64,000 nucleotides of DNA from the NCBI RefSeq assembly GCF_001431465.1, contig NZ_LDJJ01000051.1, positions 1 to 64,000 on the forward strand, given 5' to 3'. This stretch comes from Stenotrophomonas terrae (GTDB lineage Bacteria > Pseudomonadota > Gammaproteobacteria > Xanthomonadales > Xanthomonadaceae). The translations under genes and the position numbers were made by a program. Below, piece after piece: positions 23,977-33,534 of this stretch (the first letter of the stretch is position 1; the number at the start of each line of letters is the position of its first letter). Under the pieces are notes generated by a model. It was not told where the DNA came from, searched no databases, and saw only the letters and a program-made list of their open reading frames with translations.

Positions 23977-26690
23977 CAGGTAATCTCCCCGGCATCGATG
24001 ATCACTTCCGGGCGTGTCCAAGTTGGCGCCACGATCTCGGCTACGGCCGGTGGGCTTGATCCCAGCGTCAGGTCAACCCGCCCGCGAAAAACCTGCAGGC
24101 TGGGCCCAGCATCGTTCAGTGAGTACAGCTCGATGACGTATGTTCCAGCAGCCGGGAGCTTGATCGTCGCAGTCGTGCCGGCGACGTCCTCGCGTGAAGT
24201 GACCGGCACAAGATCGCCGGTCAGAACGCGAACGCCGAACCGAGTCAGCTGCGCCGGGGTGATGGACGGCATGAGGGCGTCGAACAGCTGATCAGCCTGG
24301 GCCTCCCGATCCCGGGATGCCCAGGTCACCACGATGTTTCCCGTCACTGCCACAGGCACGGCAGGGTACAGCGTGCCGTTCACAGCGCACCGCGCTGGCG
24401 GGTACGGGCGACCAACGCGCCCCACGATGGGCACCGTGATCGTCAGGGCGCTTGCCGTGTCCAGGATCTGCGTGCCGGTCGACGTCAGCAGTTTCACCCG
24501 CACGGATTCGCCCGCTGCGTACTCGACCAGGTCGGAGACCCCCGCGTCGTCGTAGAACCACACCTGGCTGCCAGCGGCATGCGCAGCCGGCATCGTGTCC
24601 GCACATCCGCGTCCCAGAGTGATCACCCCGGCATCCGGATCCACGGCGTCGACCCGCACGATCTCGTCACCCCAGAGGGCGGCGGAGCCCACAGCGATGG
24701 TGTCGGCATGGGTGATCGACGCGACGGGGATGGACTGCTCCAGAAGGCCGATGATGTCGGTCAGCGGATCGCCCGCGACGATGGCCACCGGGCACCATTC
24801 GCCAGCGCCATCCTGGGTGTAGGCCCCGGTCACATCCGCGACTGCAAGCACGAAGTTCCGCCCGCCAGCTGCGGGCTGATCTGCTGCCGCGATCACGTAG
24901 CCCGCGTCGGGCCCGAGTACGTCAAGGTTCGCACGGTCGATCCGCTGCACAAGCTCGATGTAGGGTGCTTCGAACGCAACCTGCTGGCTGATCGGATGTG
25001 CGGTCGGGTCCGGGCGCGTATCAACCCCAGGCTCAACTTCAACAAATGCGCTGGCCGGCAGGCTATACGTGTCCTCCGAGGCCACCAGCTTCACGCCGCC
25101 GCTCTTAAGCGTTCCGCTTTGCTTCTCCCCAAGCAGGCAAACCATCTCCGCGATACGCCGCTTCGGTGACTTCAGCCGGAAGTACTGGTTCGGCCGGATC
25201 GCGCGTACAGCATCAGGGATAACGACGAGCTCTTGGGCCCTGGTCGGTGTTGCCCCCAGCCTCACGTCACGCTCTGCGAGCAGCGTCGCAAGCTCAGCTG
25301 TGGGAGCCTCCGGATACTCGACATCCTGGTGAATCAGGCCGAAGGCATCGATCAACGCCAGAACTTGTGCCGGCGGCGTGTTGATCGACTCCTTTTTGTC
25401 GGGGTCGAAGTACTTGACGCTGATGCTGTTCACGGCGCCATCAAGGATCGAAGGCTGCATCTTGAAGTCCAGGATGTCGTCATCGCCGATGATGGGCAGG
25501 TCTTCGAGCACATACTCCCCACGGGCAAGGTCGAGGTAGTACTGGCCGTCGACCAGGCTGCGGCTGACGCTGCCGCCGATCAGCTTGCAGATGCGCTGTT
25601 CGAACTCTTCGACGCTCTCCGAAGATGGCGCATATTCCGTCGTGATACCGAAGCCTTCCGAGTAGAGGCGGTCGGCCGCTGCACGGAAACTAGCGTCGTT
25701 CATGTTCGCCAGCGGCTCCCTGCCGATCTCGCCATGTGTACGCACGTAGTACAGGGCATGTGCTGGGTTCATGCCATACAGCCGGCTGTCGGGTACCGCC
25801 GGGATGTATAGCTGAAGTAGGTTATGGAAGCTGTTCCCGGCACCGGCAGGCCGGACCGTGTACTGGGTGCATTCAAGTGCGCGCGGGATGTAAGAGAGAG
25901 TCACGACCCGGGAGGTCGTGTTCCCGGCGTGATACGGCGCCTGCAGATCCGTCCGGTTGATCGCTTCGAGGACGGCATTGAGCCCCGACTTCATCGAAGC
26001 CTCGCCGACCCATTCAGTGTCATAGATAACGTCCTGCGTGTCCTGGTCGCGCACAATTGCGCGCCGCGGCAGGTTTGCGGCCGTCTCAGCGTTATCCCAC
26101 TCCAGAACAAAGAGCATGCTCTTTGAAAGCCGGGCCTGCGCGCCGGTAGTCCAACTGAGCGACGATTGGGTGGAAGTTGCCATCCGACCTTCCGCCACAC
26201 CACCGAAATGGTTGAAGCCGGCGATTAGGTCCGGCTGAACACCCGGCGTACCGGCCATCAGGATCGCGGCTTTTTCTGGATACCAGCACTCGCCGTCCCA
26301 CCCGGAAAGAATCTTCCGGATCTTGTGACTGCCCTTCTGAGGGTACGGGTTCATCGCACCCCATTTGCCTTCAAAAGCATAGGTAGCGACGCCGCGCCAC
26401 GCTGGCTGTTGCGGGCCGAAGATCCGCGCCAGTCGTGCGCTGGGCATCTGATCGGCATCACCGAACATCAGGTCCATCTCGCCAACAATGCCACCTTGGT
26501 CTTTCTCGCCGCCCCATAGGTTCGGCGCATTGATTTGGATGGTCTGGCTGTGCGTGGCGACGCCGCTCCAAGCTGTCTTATCGCCGCCACGCAGCTCCAG
26601 GTACGCATCGATCGGACCGATTCCCAGCCCGCCATGAATGCCAAGCTCGTACCAGTACCCGACAGTTACCTTCTTCGACTTACCGCCCAC
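23976..26690 (-). CDS. gpJ-like tail tip/central fibre protein
   Basis: The 904-residue protein lies in the J position, last of the tail-tip genes and before the fibres. It contains repeated beta-sandwich-like stretches (for example, regions with fibronectin-III-type spacing near residue 770-880) and few cysteines, as usual for host-specificity proteins. GTG 26690 is favoured over GTG 26696 because AGGGAG lies seven bases before it. In lambda, J determines receptor choice and forms the tail tip. Sequence similarity to J itself was not assessed; the call rests mainly on order and size. Confidence 0.72.
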   Translation of the reverse strand: MGGKSKKVTVGYWYELGIHGGLGIGPIDAYLELRGGDKTAWSGVATHSQTIQINAPNLWGGEKDQGGIVGEMDLMFGDADQMPSARLARIFGPQQPAWRGVATYAFEGKWGAMNPYPQKGSHKIRKILSGWDGECWYPEKAAILMAGTPGVQPDLIAGFNHFGGVAEGRMATSTQSSLSWTTGAQARLSKSMLFVLEWDNAETAANLPRRAIVRDQDTQDVIYDTEWVGEASMKSGLNAVLEAINRTDLQAPYHAGNTTSRVVTLSYIPRALECTQYTVRPAGAGNSFHNLLQLYIPAVPDSRLYGMNPAHALYYVRTHGEIGREPLANMNDASFRAAADRLYSEGFGITTEYAPSSESVEEFEQRICKLIGGSVSRSLVDGQYYLDLARGEYVLEDLPIIGDDDILDFKMQPSILDGAVNSISVKYFDPDKKESINTPPAQVLALIDAFGLIHQDVEYPEAPTAELATLLAERDVRLGATPTRAQELVVIPDAVRAIRPNQYFRLKSPKRRIAEMVCLLGEKQSGTLKSGGVKLVASEDTYSLPASAFVEVEPGVDTRPDPTAHPISQQVAFEAPYIELVQRIDRANLDVLGPDAGYVIAAADQPAAGGRNFVLAVADVTGAYTQDGAGEWCPVAIVAGDPLTDIIGLLEQSIPVASITHADTIAVGSAALWGDEIVRVDAVDPDAGVITLGRGCADTMPAAHAAGSQVWFYDDAGVSDLVEYAAGESVRVKLLTSTGTQILDTASALTITVPIVGRVGRPYPPARCAVNGTLYPAVPVAVTGNIVVTWASRDREAQADQLFDALMPSITPAQLTRFGVRVLTGDLVPVTSREDVAGTTATIKLPAAGTYVIELYSLNDAGPSLQVFRGRVDLTLGSSPPAVAEIVAPTWTRPEVIIDAGEIT

Positions 26691-26904
26691 TGACACACTC
26701 CCTTGCCCAGTTCACCAGCGCCTGCGCCATCGCATCCCCCGTCGCTTCCAGCTGTGCTGCGGGAATGCCCTCTTGTATGAAACGGCTCCAGTCCAGCCGG
26801 TGCTGCAGGAAGAAGGAATGCGCTCCACGGCGGCAGAAGCCACCCCGGGCGCTGAAGCCTGGAATGGTGCGGAGATGGGCAAGCGTGACGATCAGTTCGC
26901 TCAC
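26680..26904 (-). CDS. Small tail-tip gene, hypothetical
   Basis: The 74-residue protein starts with GTG 26904, overlapping the preceding stop as GTGA, and overlaps the following gpJ-like gene by about 11 bases. It has a segment with three Cys/His residues (GGFCRRGAH) that is not a clear metal site, and a C-terminal helix. No family was recognised. The tight overlaps on both sides support translation. Confidence 0.55.
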   Translation of the reverse strand: MSELIVTLAHLRTIPGFSARGGFCRRGAHSFFLQHRLDWSRFIQEGIPAAQLEATGDAMAQALVNWARECVSGR

Positions 26905-27329
26905 TTCTTGCCCCCCTTCGTCTTGATCGGCTTTGTTCCGGTCACCCGCCATGCCTGGAGGAACTCATCGCCCACCCAGCAGTCCCCAAAGTGGTGTTTC
27001 ACGTCTGCGCCGTCTTCTACGGTCGGGGCGTCACCAGCAACGGGCTTCGGCTTCTCGGTCTTGGGCCGCATCGCATACGAAATCGCTGCGGATACGACGA
27101 GGATGATCAGCTGCACGACCCACCAATAGACGGCCTTCACAGGCTCTCCGGTGGGAGGTGGCGCGAGGCTGGCGACAGCCAGCTGGATCAACTGCAGGAT
27201 CACGACGAGCACTGCGAAACAGAAGGTGGCCACCTGCGCGCGTCGTCCAGCCGGGGTATCCAGCCAGAAGTACCTGGCACGCCATGCATGGATGTTCACG
27301 CGGCGTCGAATGTGTCGATTCAGCCCCAT
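26901..27329 (-). CDS. Small membrane protein of tail operon (tail-tip assembly)
   Basis: The 142-residue protein has an Arg-rich N-terminus and two transmembrane helices: VATFCFAVLVVILQLIQLAV and VYWWVVQLIILVVSAAISYA. A cytosolic Lys-rich tail follows. Lambda gpI, in a comparable place, is also a small tail-tip assembly protein with hydrophobic hairpins, but no homology is claimed. It overlaps the previous gene by 10 bases and the next by four. The start ATG 27329 is the first in frame within the operon spacing. Confidence 0.5.
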   Translation of the reverse strand: MGLNRHIRRRVNIHAWRARYFWLDTPAGRRAQVATFCFAVLVVILQLIQLAVASLAPPPTGEPVKAVYWWVVQLIILVVSAAISYAMRPKTEKPKPVAGDAPTVEDGADVKHHFGDCWVGDEFLQAWRVTGTKPIKTKGGKK

Positions 27330-28162
27330 GACATCGACACTCCATCCAGCGGGTTCTTCACAGGCTTGTAGATGCTGCCGCCATAGTTGAGGGTATTGGC
27401 ACGGGCAAGGCAGGCAGCCCAGGTGCGCGGGCACGTGGGCCACGCGCTGATCACCGCGCCAACTGGCACGTCGGCCGCGCCGAACAGCAGCGCAACGGTT
27501 GCGCCCGCATGCCCGGTGATCGAGCGACGCTGCACGAGACCATCTCCGCGCATCCAAGTAACGAAACCGCCGCCCAGCGAGAAGGGGGCCCCTGCGAACT
27601 CGGCGACAGTGATGCCAGCCGTGGTGACGGACGTGACCACCCCACCGACCATGAATGCTTCCCGGCTCAAATTGCAGCCACGCAGGCCTTTGGAGTACGG
27701 CGTTTTCGGGCATGTGCGCTGCCACTTCATACCCTGGCCGCGCGCCCTCGACAGCCCGTTAGTGGGCTCGCAGATCATCTCGATGGTAGCGTTGGTGAAC
27801 TTCGGTTGAATTGCGATGCCCATCCACTCGACCATCGGCGGATCGCCACTGGCGGCGTCGTAGGCCATGCAGATCACGCTCACCGAATCGTCAGGGATGT
27901 TCGGAAACCAGTTATCCCCCAGCAACTGCGTGGTGGGGTATTCCAGTGCGGCCGGGTCGAGTAGGTAGGAGAAGGTGATGGTCAGCTTGTCCTTGGCGCG
28001 CTCCACCGTTTGCTTGATCTCGCCGCGTTCGATTTGGGCGCTCAGGTAGATGTTGCCGCCGATGTCCAGGTCGCAGTCGGCGGTGCAGTAGCGCCAGGTG
28101 AGATGCTGGCGCGTGAAAACGAACAGGTGGATGGGCTTGCGCCCGAAGCGCTCATGCTGCAT
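27320..28162 (-). CDS. Phage BR0599/DUF2163-type tail protein
   Basis: The protein has 280 residues. It has the family pattern of a long beta-rich N-terminus and a C-terminal cysteine cluster (RTCPKT and GLRGCNLS, then CPRTWAACLARANTLNYGG at the end), typical of the BR0599 family of phage tail-tip proteins. These are thought to form the tail-tip hub, in the role of lambda gpL. The start overlaps the upstream gene by 11 bases. Confidence 0.72.
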   Translation of the reverse strand: MQHERFGRKPIHLFVFTRQHLTWRYCTADCDLDIGGNIYLSAQIERGEIKQTVERAKDKLTITFSYLLDPAALEYPTTQLLGDNWFPNIPDDSVSVICMAYDAASGDPPMVEWMGIAIQPKFTNATIEMICEPTNGLSRARGQGMKWQRTCPKTPYSKGLRGCNLSREAFMVGGVVTSVTTAGITVAEFAGAPFSLGGGFVTWMRGDGLVQRRSITGHAGATVALLFGAADVPVGAVISAWPTCPRTWAACLARANTLNYGGSIYKPVKNPLDGVSMSWG

Positions 28163-29357
28163 CGGGGACGACCTCCTGCCACGCGAGCGGGATCCGGGCG
28201 CGGCCGCCCTCACCTGCGGTGATGTGCTCGATCTCCACGGTGTCGCTGGCCTGCGTGTAGAAGCCGAGGAAGCTGATGCTGCGCACCTGGACCGGGCTCA
28301 CGGACCGGCCCAGCGCGTTGTCCAGCGTGAGCCGCTCGCCGCTGGCGACTTCCGTGGCATCGGTGATGCGCCGGTAGAGCGTAGTACCGTCGGTGAGCGT
28401 GATTGCCACGTCCTGCCGGTTCTGCAGTCGGCGACTGTATAGGGTGTATCCACACCACTCAACGGTGATCGTCGTCGCCGCGGCAGTCACAGACTGCTTC
28501 AGGCGTAGATCCTGCTGCCACGTAGGTACCCATATCGGCATGGCCCTGCCGAGCAGCGCATACAACATGCTTCGGAACTCGCTTTGCTCTTTCCTGCCCC
28601 AGCGCTCCCATACGGTGCGAACAGTGCGGAAGGCGACGTCGGGCAAGTCGGAGGTGAATGGCAAGGCTGTAAGGTTGTCGGTGGTCTCCTGGATACGCGA
28701 GTAACCCACGTCGAGGTCTTCGGCGAAGTCCGGGCGGAAGGTCAGCACGGGGTGGCCGCGATAGATCGCGTCTGCCAACTGCGCTGGCCACTCGCTGGTC
28801 TCGTCAAGCGTGAATGACACTGACAGGCGGTCCAGCGTGTCGGTGACCATCTTAATGCGCGACGACGCATCCATGCGTGCCCAACGCAGCGGCAGCAACC
28901 GCGCACCGCGTGACCAGGCACGGGCGACAGGAGCGCTTAACGCAAGTGACGTGCTGCCGACGCTGTCGATGTCCAGCACCTCCCACTCGTTGATGCCCGC
29001 CCACAACACCGCCCGTCCACCGGCCACAAAGTCGTAGCCTTCGGTGCTGCAAGGAATGGCCGTAGCGCCAGCAGCCAGCGCAGTTCGCAGCAGCTGTTCG
29101 TCAGGGTAGATAGGAAGCAGCCAACGGCCGCTGCCGTGCGCACGCATCAACGCATCCAAGATGCGGCGCTCCTGCTCATCAGCCAGCACGTCGAAGGCGA
29201 AGCTGCGGCGTGGCCACAGGCGCAGCGCACGGTGCAGCGTGGTGCCGTTGCCGCTGGCCTGGAGAACTTCGGTGTACCAGGCCAGCGTCTCGCGGACGCT
29301 GCTGCCCCAGTCTGGCGGGCGCGGCCAGATAACGGGTGAACCTGCGGAAAAACTCAT
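28152..29357 (-). CDS. Phage minor tail protein, gpM-position
   Basis: The 401-residue protein immediately follows the tape measure. The segment ALLGRAMPIWVPTWQQDL and the tryptophan-rich beta regions resemble large minor tail proteins of other tailed phages. ATG 29357 is preferred over GTG 29366 because it overlaps the tape-measure stop as ATGA. It likely joins tail tip and tube, but function is inferred from position. Confidence 0.65.
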   Translation of the reverse strand: MSFSAGSPVIWPRPPDWGSSVRETLAWYTEVLQASGNGTTLHRALRLWPRRSFAFDVLADEQERRILDALMRAHGSGRWLLPIYPDEQLLRTALAAGATAIPCSTEGYDFVAGGRAVLWAGINEWEVLDIDSVGSTSLALSAPVARAWSRGARLLPLRWARMDASSRIKMVTDTLDRLSVSFTLDETSEWPAQLADAIYRGHPVLTFRPDFAEDLDVGYSRIQETTDNLTALPFTSDLPDVAFRTVRTVWERWGRKEQSEFRSMLYALLGRAMPIWVPTWQQDLRLKQSVTAAATTITVEWCGYTLYSRRLQNRQDVAITLTDGTTLYRRITDATEVASGERLTLDNALGRSVSPVQVRSISFLGFYTQASDTVEIEHITAGEGGRARIPLAWQEVVPDAA

Positions 29358-32300
29358 CCTTGCCACCCCGCCCGTATTGAGCCGCCCTCTTCAATCGTGG
29401 TGTTGACGATGCTCCTTCGCATTGGGTCACTATTGGCAACGCGCTGCGCGAGCTGCTCGATATCGGTGAAATTGAGGATCTCAATGCTGGTCCCGGCGCC
29501 GGGCATCGCGCGCTCAGCAAAACCACCATCCGCGAATTGGAAGCGCGGCGACGCTACGCCTACTCGCGGCGCAGGGATGGCAGCAAATGCGGCGCGGTGC
29601 TGGTGAATGGCGCGCATCGTTTCCAAACCGTAATAGCTCACCGTCTCCTGCGGCATCACGTACTCACCGCGATGGACTGTTCCGGCAGGAACGAACTTAC
29701 CGCCGTCACCGGTGTAGCCGCCCCCTGCGAACCCAATTCCGCTCGCCGAGTTCGCCGCACGCATAGCTATGGCAGCTGTGAGCAGCTGCACCGCTGCCTG
29801 AATCACAGCGTTGGCGCCGGGTGAAAGGCCGCCCGCAGCAGTGGCCAGGTTGGCAGCAGCACCCACAAGGCCAATAGCCCCGAGTTGGATGCCCTTGCCC
29901 GAAAGAGCGAGCTTGTCGGCGGCCTTGTCGGCGCTGGCGATGTTGTCCGTCGTCTGCGCCGCAGCGTCGGCAACGCCGCTGGGGCCAATTTCAACACCGC
30001 CCACAGCCGGCAAACCTGTACCGCCAACTGCCGCGCCTGCAATTGCGGATGCAGCGCTGGCACCGGCCTCGGTGATCGCGCCGGCCACGGTCGTGCCGGC
30101 ATTGACCAGCGCAGCCGACTCGGGCGTTTCCACTTCGGCGGTGCCGAACAGGCTGGGGAACCACTTTGCCAGCTTGTCCATCAAACCGGCGCGCATCATC
30201 TGCGAGAGCTGGTCCGCTGCCCACTCGGCCATGCCGCTCGACATCGAGGACATGAAGTTCCGCACCAGGCCGCCCAGGGAATCGGTATCGGTGGCCAGCG
30301 AAACCAGCGCGGTCTTGAACGAACTCTGGAACGTGCTGCCCACGGCGCGCTGCAGCGAGTTGGTGGTGACCGCCATTTCACGCAGCTTGAGCTCGATGGC
30401 CTCAACGTTCGCCAGCGCGTCAGGGTTGCCCAGGGCTTCGGCGGCGGCACGCATCTGCGGCACGATCTCGCGCAGCGTGCCGAGCTTGTTGCGATACAGC
30501 TCCACGATCCTCTGCTGCGCATCGGATTCGGTGATAATCCCGGCCTGCAGCTCGAAGTTGATACGCTCCTGCTCACCGCGGATGGCGCTCATCACTTCGT
30601 TGTATTTGCGCTGCAGCTCGGTGAGGTTTTCATTGGCTTCGCGCAGGTTGAGCAGCTTGGCGATGTCGGCCGCGCCAGCGGCGTTGCCGATCTCCTCGAG
30701 GCTCCGCTTCTGCAGCTCCAGCTGCCGATTGACCTTTTCATATTCGCCGGATTTGCCACGGCCCTGCAGCTGCGCAATCTGCGCCTCGGCCTGGTACAGC
30801 GCGGTGGTGGCATCCTTGCGCTTCTGCTCGAAGTCCAGTGCCTGCGCCCAGTCCTGCAGCTGCTCCTTCATCCGGCCGCTGGCATTTTTGAACTGCCCTC
30901 CCTCGACCTCGTAGCGCATGCGCGCGGCGTTGCTGACCTTGGCCTCGCCCTCTTCAAGCTCACCGAGCATCGCCACCTGTTGGGCAAGGTTCTGCAATTC
31001 GCGCTTGGCTGCGTCATCGACCCGATCCACGCCACTCCTGGCCGAGCGGCCGGACCCGCGACCACCACTCCGATCCTTGTATTTTTCCCTCAGCTGCGCA
31101 AGCGCCGTGTCATAGGCGCCCCCACTCACAGAGCCATCGGCACCGAACACGACATCGGTGAGCAACGGGTTATCCGAGTTTCCGGCTGACGCCGCCTCAC
31201 GCAGTGCCGCAAATTTCTTCGAAAGGTTGACCACCTCACGTGAGTATTGGGCCGCCTTCGAGGCACCAGAATCCAGAACTCCCTGGATGTCCCGCTGCGC
31301 GTCTATGCCAGCACTCTGCACCGCCTGCAGGCGCCCCTCTGCGCGGGCCGCCTCATCGGTGACCGCTTTCTGCTGACGCAACTGCTCAAGATCAGCGCGA
31401 CGCTGCCTTGAACGGTCGTTCTCCTTGCCGTCGTTGGACCAGAGCTGGAAATTCAGATCCCATTCCGCGCGCCGGATATCGCCTTCGACGCTCTGGTCGA
31501 AGACGTCTTTTGCAGTCCGCCATGCGCCCTTGATCGCCGCGGCAACGTCATGCCACTTGGCCTCGAGCGTGCTCGCGTTCTGGCGCATCGTCGCAACCCG
31601 CTGGGCCGTGACGCGATCCAGTTCCTCAATGAGAACCTTGGCCGCTTCCTGTGCCCTGCCCTGGTCTTCCAGTGAGCGCACATTGTTGTAGACCTCCAGG
31701 GTCAGGAATCGATAGTTATCATTCAACTCGGCCATGGCCGACACGGGGGACTTTGCAAGGGTGATGACCTTGGCCGTCATCGACTCGATGCTGCCGCCTG
31801 TCAGCTCAGAAAGATTTACCGCCGCCCTTCCGGCCGACTCAAGACTGGACTCCGCTACCGCTCCGGATGAAGCAAGCCCCTGAAGTGCCTGCTGCGCCTT
31901 GCCGTACTCGCCGTCAGCATCACCGATGGAATTACGGATATTTCCTAGTTCCCCCGCAGTGACACCCGCCGCATTGCCCGTCGCCAGCAGCGCAGTTTCC
32001 AGCGCCCTGTACTCGGTGTAGCTCTGGTAGGCGGCGGCACCAGCAGCGAGAACCACAGCCGTCGCGCCCGCAACGCTCACGCCCAAACCGCTGAACAGCG
32101 CACCCGCCGCACCCGCACTATTGCCCAGCTGCAGGATCTGGTTGCCGGCCAGCTGCCAATTGCCGGTGGCGGCATAGCTCACAAGCTGCGAGAGATTGCG
32201 CTGGGTACCGGCGGATTCCAGGTTGAGCCGCCGCATCATCGACGACTGCTGTCCAGCGTCCACGATCTGCGCGCGCTTGGCCTGCAGGGCGGCGGTAGCA

Positions 32301-32866
32301 CGCTGGTACTGCTCAGTGGAAATCCGGCCGCTGTCCAGCGCCTTCTTCAACGCCTGCTCATCGCGGGCCAGCTTCTGCAGCTGGGCGCTAGCCTTGTCGT
32401 AGCGCCCCATCGTTCCATCGAGGGACTTGTTCTGCTCGTCGGTACCGCGCTGCAGGATTGAATGGCTCTTGTTGAGCTTGGCCAGCGCCTCGTCGTATTC
32501 CTCGGCAGTGACCAGCCCCTTCGCCATCGCCTTGTCGAGCATGGCCTCGGTATCGGCCAGGTCGTTCCAGCTGCCGGCGCCACGGTCCAGGCGTTCCTGC
32601 AACTGGCTGATCAGACCGATCTCCTGCGCCACCGCGTTCCGAGTTGCCTCGCTGGCACGCAGCCAGGCGGCCTGTGCGGCCGCATCCTGCTCGCGGGCGC
32701 GGGCCATGCCACCGTTACCGCCCTTGCCTACGGCATCCAGCTCCTCGGTGGCCGCGCGGGCGGTCTCGGCCGTGTTTTCCAGTTGGGCGCTGGTCTGCTG
32801 CATCTCGCGACGGGCCTGCGCAAAATCCGCCCGCATGCGCAAATCCATGGTGAAGTCGCGATTCAC
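29354..32866 (-). CDS. Tape measure protein (gpH-like)
   Basis: The protein has 1170 residues. It is mostly long coiled-coil helix, with Ala/Gln/Glu/Arg-rich heptads in the first 500 residues. A hydrophobic stretch (about 230-290) is followed by further helices and a Gly/Ala-rich segment near residue 1000. Length and helix content are those of a tape measure that sets tail length. GTG 32866 has AAGG six bases upstream. It is followed by four coupled tail genes and preceded by the frameshift-coded chaperone, the universal order of siphovirus tails. Confidence 0.92.
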   Translation of the reverse strand: MNRDFTMDLRMRADFAQARREMQQTSAQLENTAETARAATEELDAVGKGGNGGMARAREQDAAAQAAWLRASEATRNAVAQEIGLISQLQERLDRGAGSWNDLADTEAMLDKAMAKGLVTAEEYDEALAKLNKSHSILQRGTDEQNKSLDGTMGRYDKASAQLQKLARDEQALKKALDSGRISTEQYQRATAALQAKRAQIVDAGQQSSMMRRLNLESAGTQRNLSQLVSYAATGNWQLAGNQILQLGNSAGAAGALFSGLGVSVAGATAVVLAAGAAAYQSYTEYRALETALLATGNAAGVTAGELGNIRNSIGDADGEYGKAQQALQGLASSGAVAESSLESAGRAAVNLSELTGGSIESMTAKVITLAKSPVSAMAELNDNYRFLTLEVYNNVRSLEDQGRAQEAAKVLIEELDRVTAQRVATMRQNASTLEAKWHDVAAAIKGAWRTAKDVFDQSVEGDIRRAEWDLNFQLWSNDGKENDRSRQRRADLEQLRQQKAVTDEAARAEGRLQAVQSAGIDAQRDIQGVLDSGASKAAQYSREVVNLSKKFAALREAASAGNSDNPLLTDVVFGADGSVSGGAYDTALAQLREKYKDRSGGRGSGRSARSGVDRVDDAAKRELQNLAQQVAMLGELEEGEAKVSNAARMRYEVEGGQFKNASGRMKEQLQDWAQALDFEQKRKDATTALYQAEAQIAQLQGRGKSGEYEKVNRQLELQKRSLEEIGNAAGAADIAKLLNLREANENLTELQRKYNEVMSAIRGEQERINFELQAGIITESDAQQRIVELYRNKLGTLREIVPQMRAAAEALGNPDALANVEAIELKLREMAVTTNSLQRAVGSTFQSSFKTALVSLATDTDSLGGLVRNFMSSMSSGMAEWAADQLSQMMRAGLMDKLAKWFPSLFGTAEVETPESAALVNAGTTVAGAITEAGASAASAIAGAAVGGTGLPAVGGVEIGPSGVADAAAQTTDNIASADKAADKLALSGKGIQLGAIGLVGAAANLATAAGGLSPGANAVIQAAVQLLTAAIAMRAANSASGIGFAGGGYTGDGGKFVPAGTVHRGEYVMPQETVSYYGLETMRAIHQHRAAFAAIPAPRVGVASPRFQFADGGFAERAMPGAGTSIEILNFTDIEQLAQRVANSDPMRRSIVNTTIEEGGSIRAGWQG

Positions 32867-33534
32867 TTATGCCTTCCTCAGCTGTTCGATTCGTTTGAGG
32901 GCGTGTTTCAGCCCTTCCCTGGTTTCCACATGACCGTTCAACAGGTCTTCAATGAAGTCCGCACGGCGCTGCAAGCGATGCCGCTGCAGCTGCGCGTGCA
33001 TCAGCTCGAGCTGGCGCTGAGTGCAACGGCCGAGTCGGGTGATGCTTCCTCCTTCGTAGCCGGCAGCGGCGAGTTCGCAGAAGACGGCTTCCCAGTCGAG
33101 GGGCTCGCCACCCGCCGGCTGCGCAGTACCACCGCCGCTTCCTGCACGAAAAAATGCCCGTCTACCGCCCACCAGGTGGAGAACAGGCGATCCTGCTCAA
33201 GCGGCTCCAGGCCCAGCACCCACGATTCAGGCCTATCACAGGCCGCGGCGATGGCACCGACGATGAAGCCCCGGTGGCGGCCTACCAGCGAGCGCACGGC
33301 TTCCCACGGGTCTTGTGCGGCGGCCGACAGGAGGGCCACGCAATCGTCGAGAAAGCTGCGATCCGTGTAGACCACACCCATCGCTTCGAAGAAGCTGTAC
33401 TCGCGAACGGTCACCTGCTCGCCGCCAAGCGGGAGAGTGATGTCCGGGTTGAGCACGGGCGTACCCTCTGCCGGCGCGGGGCCGGCAGAGGGTTTCGCCG
33501 CGGCGGCGGGAGCGCTGTTCAGAAGACGTGCCAT
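32867..33534 (-). CDS. Tail assembly chaperone gpGT-like frameshift fusion
   Basis: The fusion joins residues 1-129 of the short product to 93 residues read in the -1 frame, giving about 222 residues. The slippery heptamer T-TTT-TTC sits at 33148-33154. The -1 frame continues through a sensible helical protein, including FCELAAAGYEGGSI and a C-terminal RIEQLRKA helix, down to 32870. The zero-frame tail beyond the heptamer is low-complexity Ser/Ala. In lambda, gpG and the gpGT fusion act together to load the tape measure. The fusion is inferred from the heptamer and frame layout and was not measured. Confidence 0.75.
33001..33534 (-). CDS. Tail assembly chaperone gpG-like short product
   Basis: The protein has 177 residues. 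It starts with an Ala/Pro-rich region, then a beta strand region with ITLPLGGEQVTVREYSFFEA, followed by helices. Its last 48 residues (after the slippery site) are low-complexity and poorly conserved in look, as is usual for the non-frameshifted end. ATG 33534 overlaps the tail-tube stop as ATGA. It lies between tube and tape measure, the universal place of the tail chaperone. Confidence 0.78.
   Translation of the reverse strand: MARLLNSAPAAAAKPSAGPAPAEGTPVLNPDITLPLGGEQVTVREYSFFEAMGVVYTDRSFLDDCVALLSAAAQDPWEAVRSLVGRHRGFIVGAIAAACDRPESWVLGLEPLEQDRLFSTWWAVDGHFFVQEAAVVLRSRRVASPSTGKPSSANSPLPATKEEASPDSAVALSASSS
33148..33154 (-). other. Slippery heptamer for -1 ribosomal frameshift
   Basis: On the minus strand the heptamer T-TTT-TTC is in the correct phase (zero-frame codons CAT TTT TTC). 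Slipping back one base gives TTT TTT then CGT in the overlapping frame. Two Phe-tRNAs can re-pair with no mismatch at the first two positions. No stimulatory structure was looked for. Confidence 0.75.

Noticed and set aside
29885..31189. 434-residue plus-strand frame opposite the tape measure gene
   Set aside because: Shadow frame; His/Gln/Arg/Leu-rich composition is typical of antisense high-GC coding DNA.
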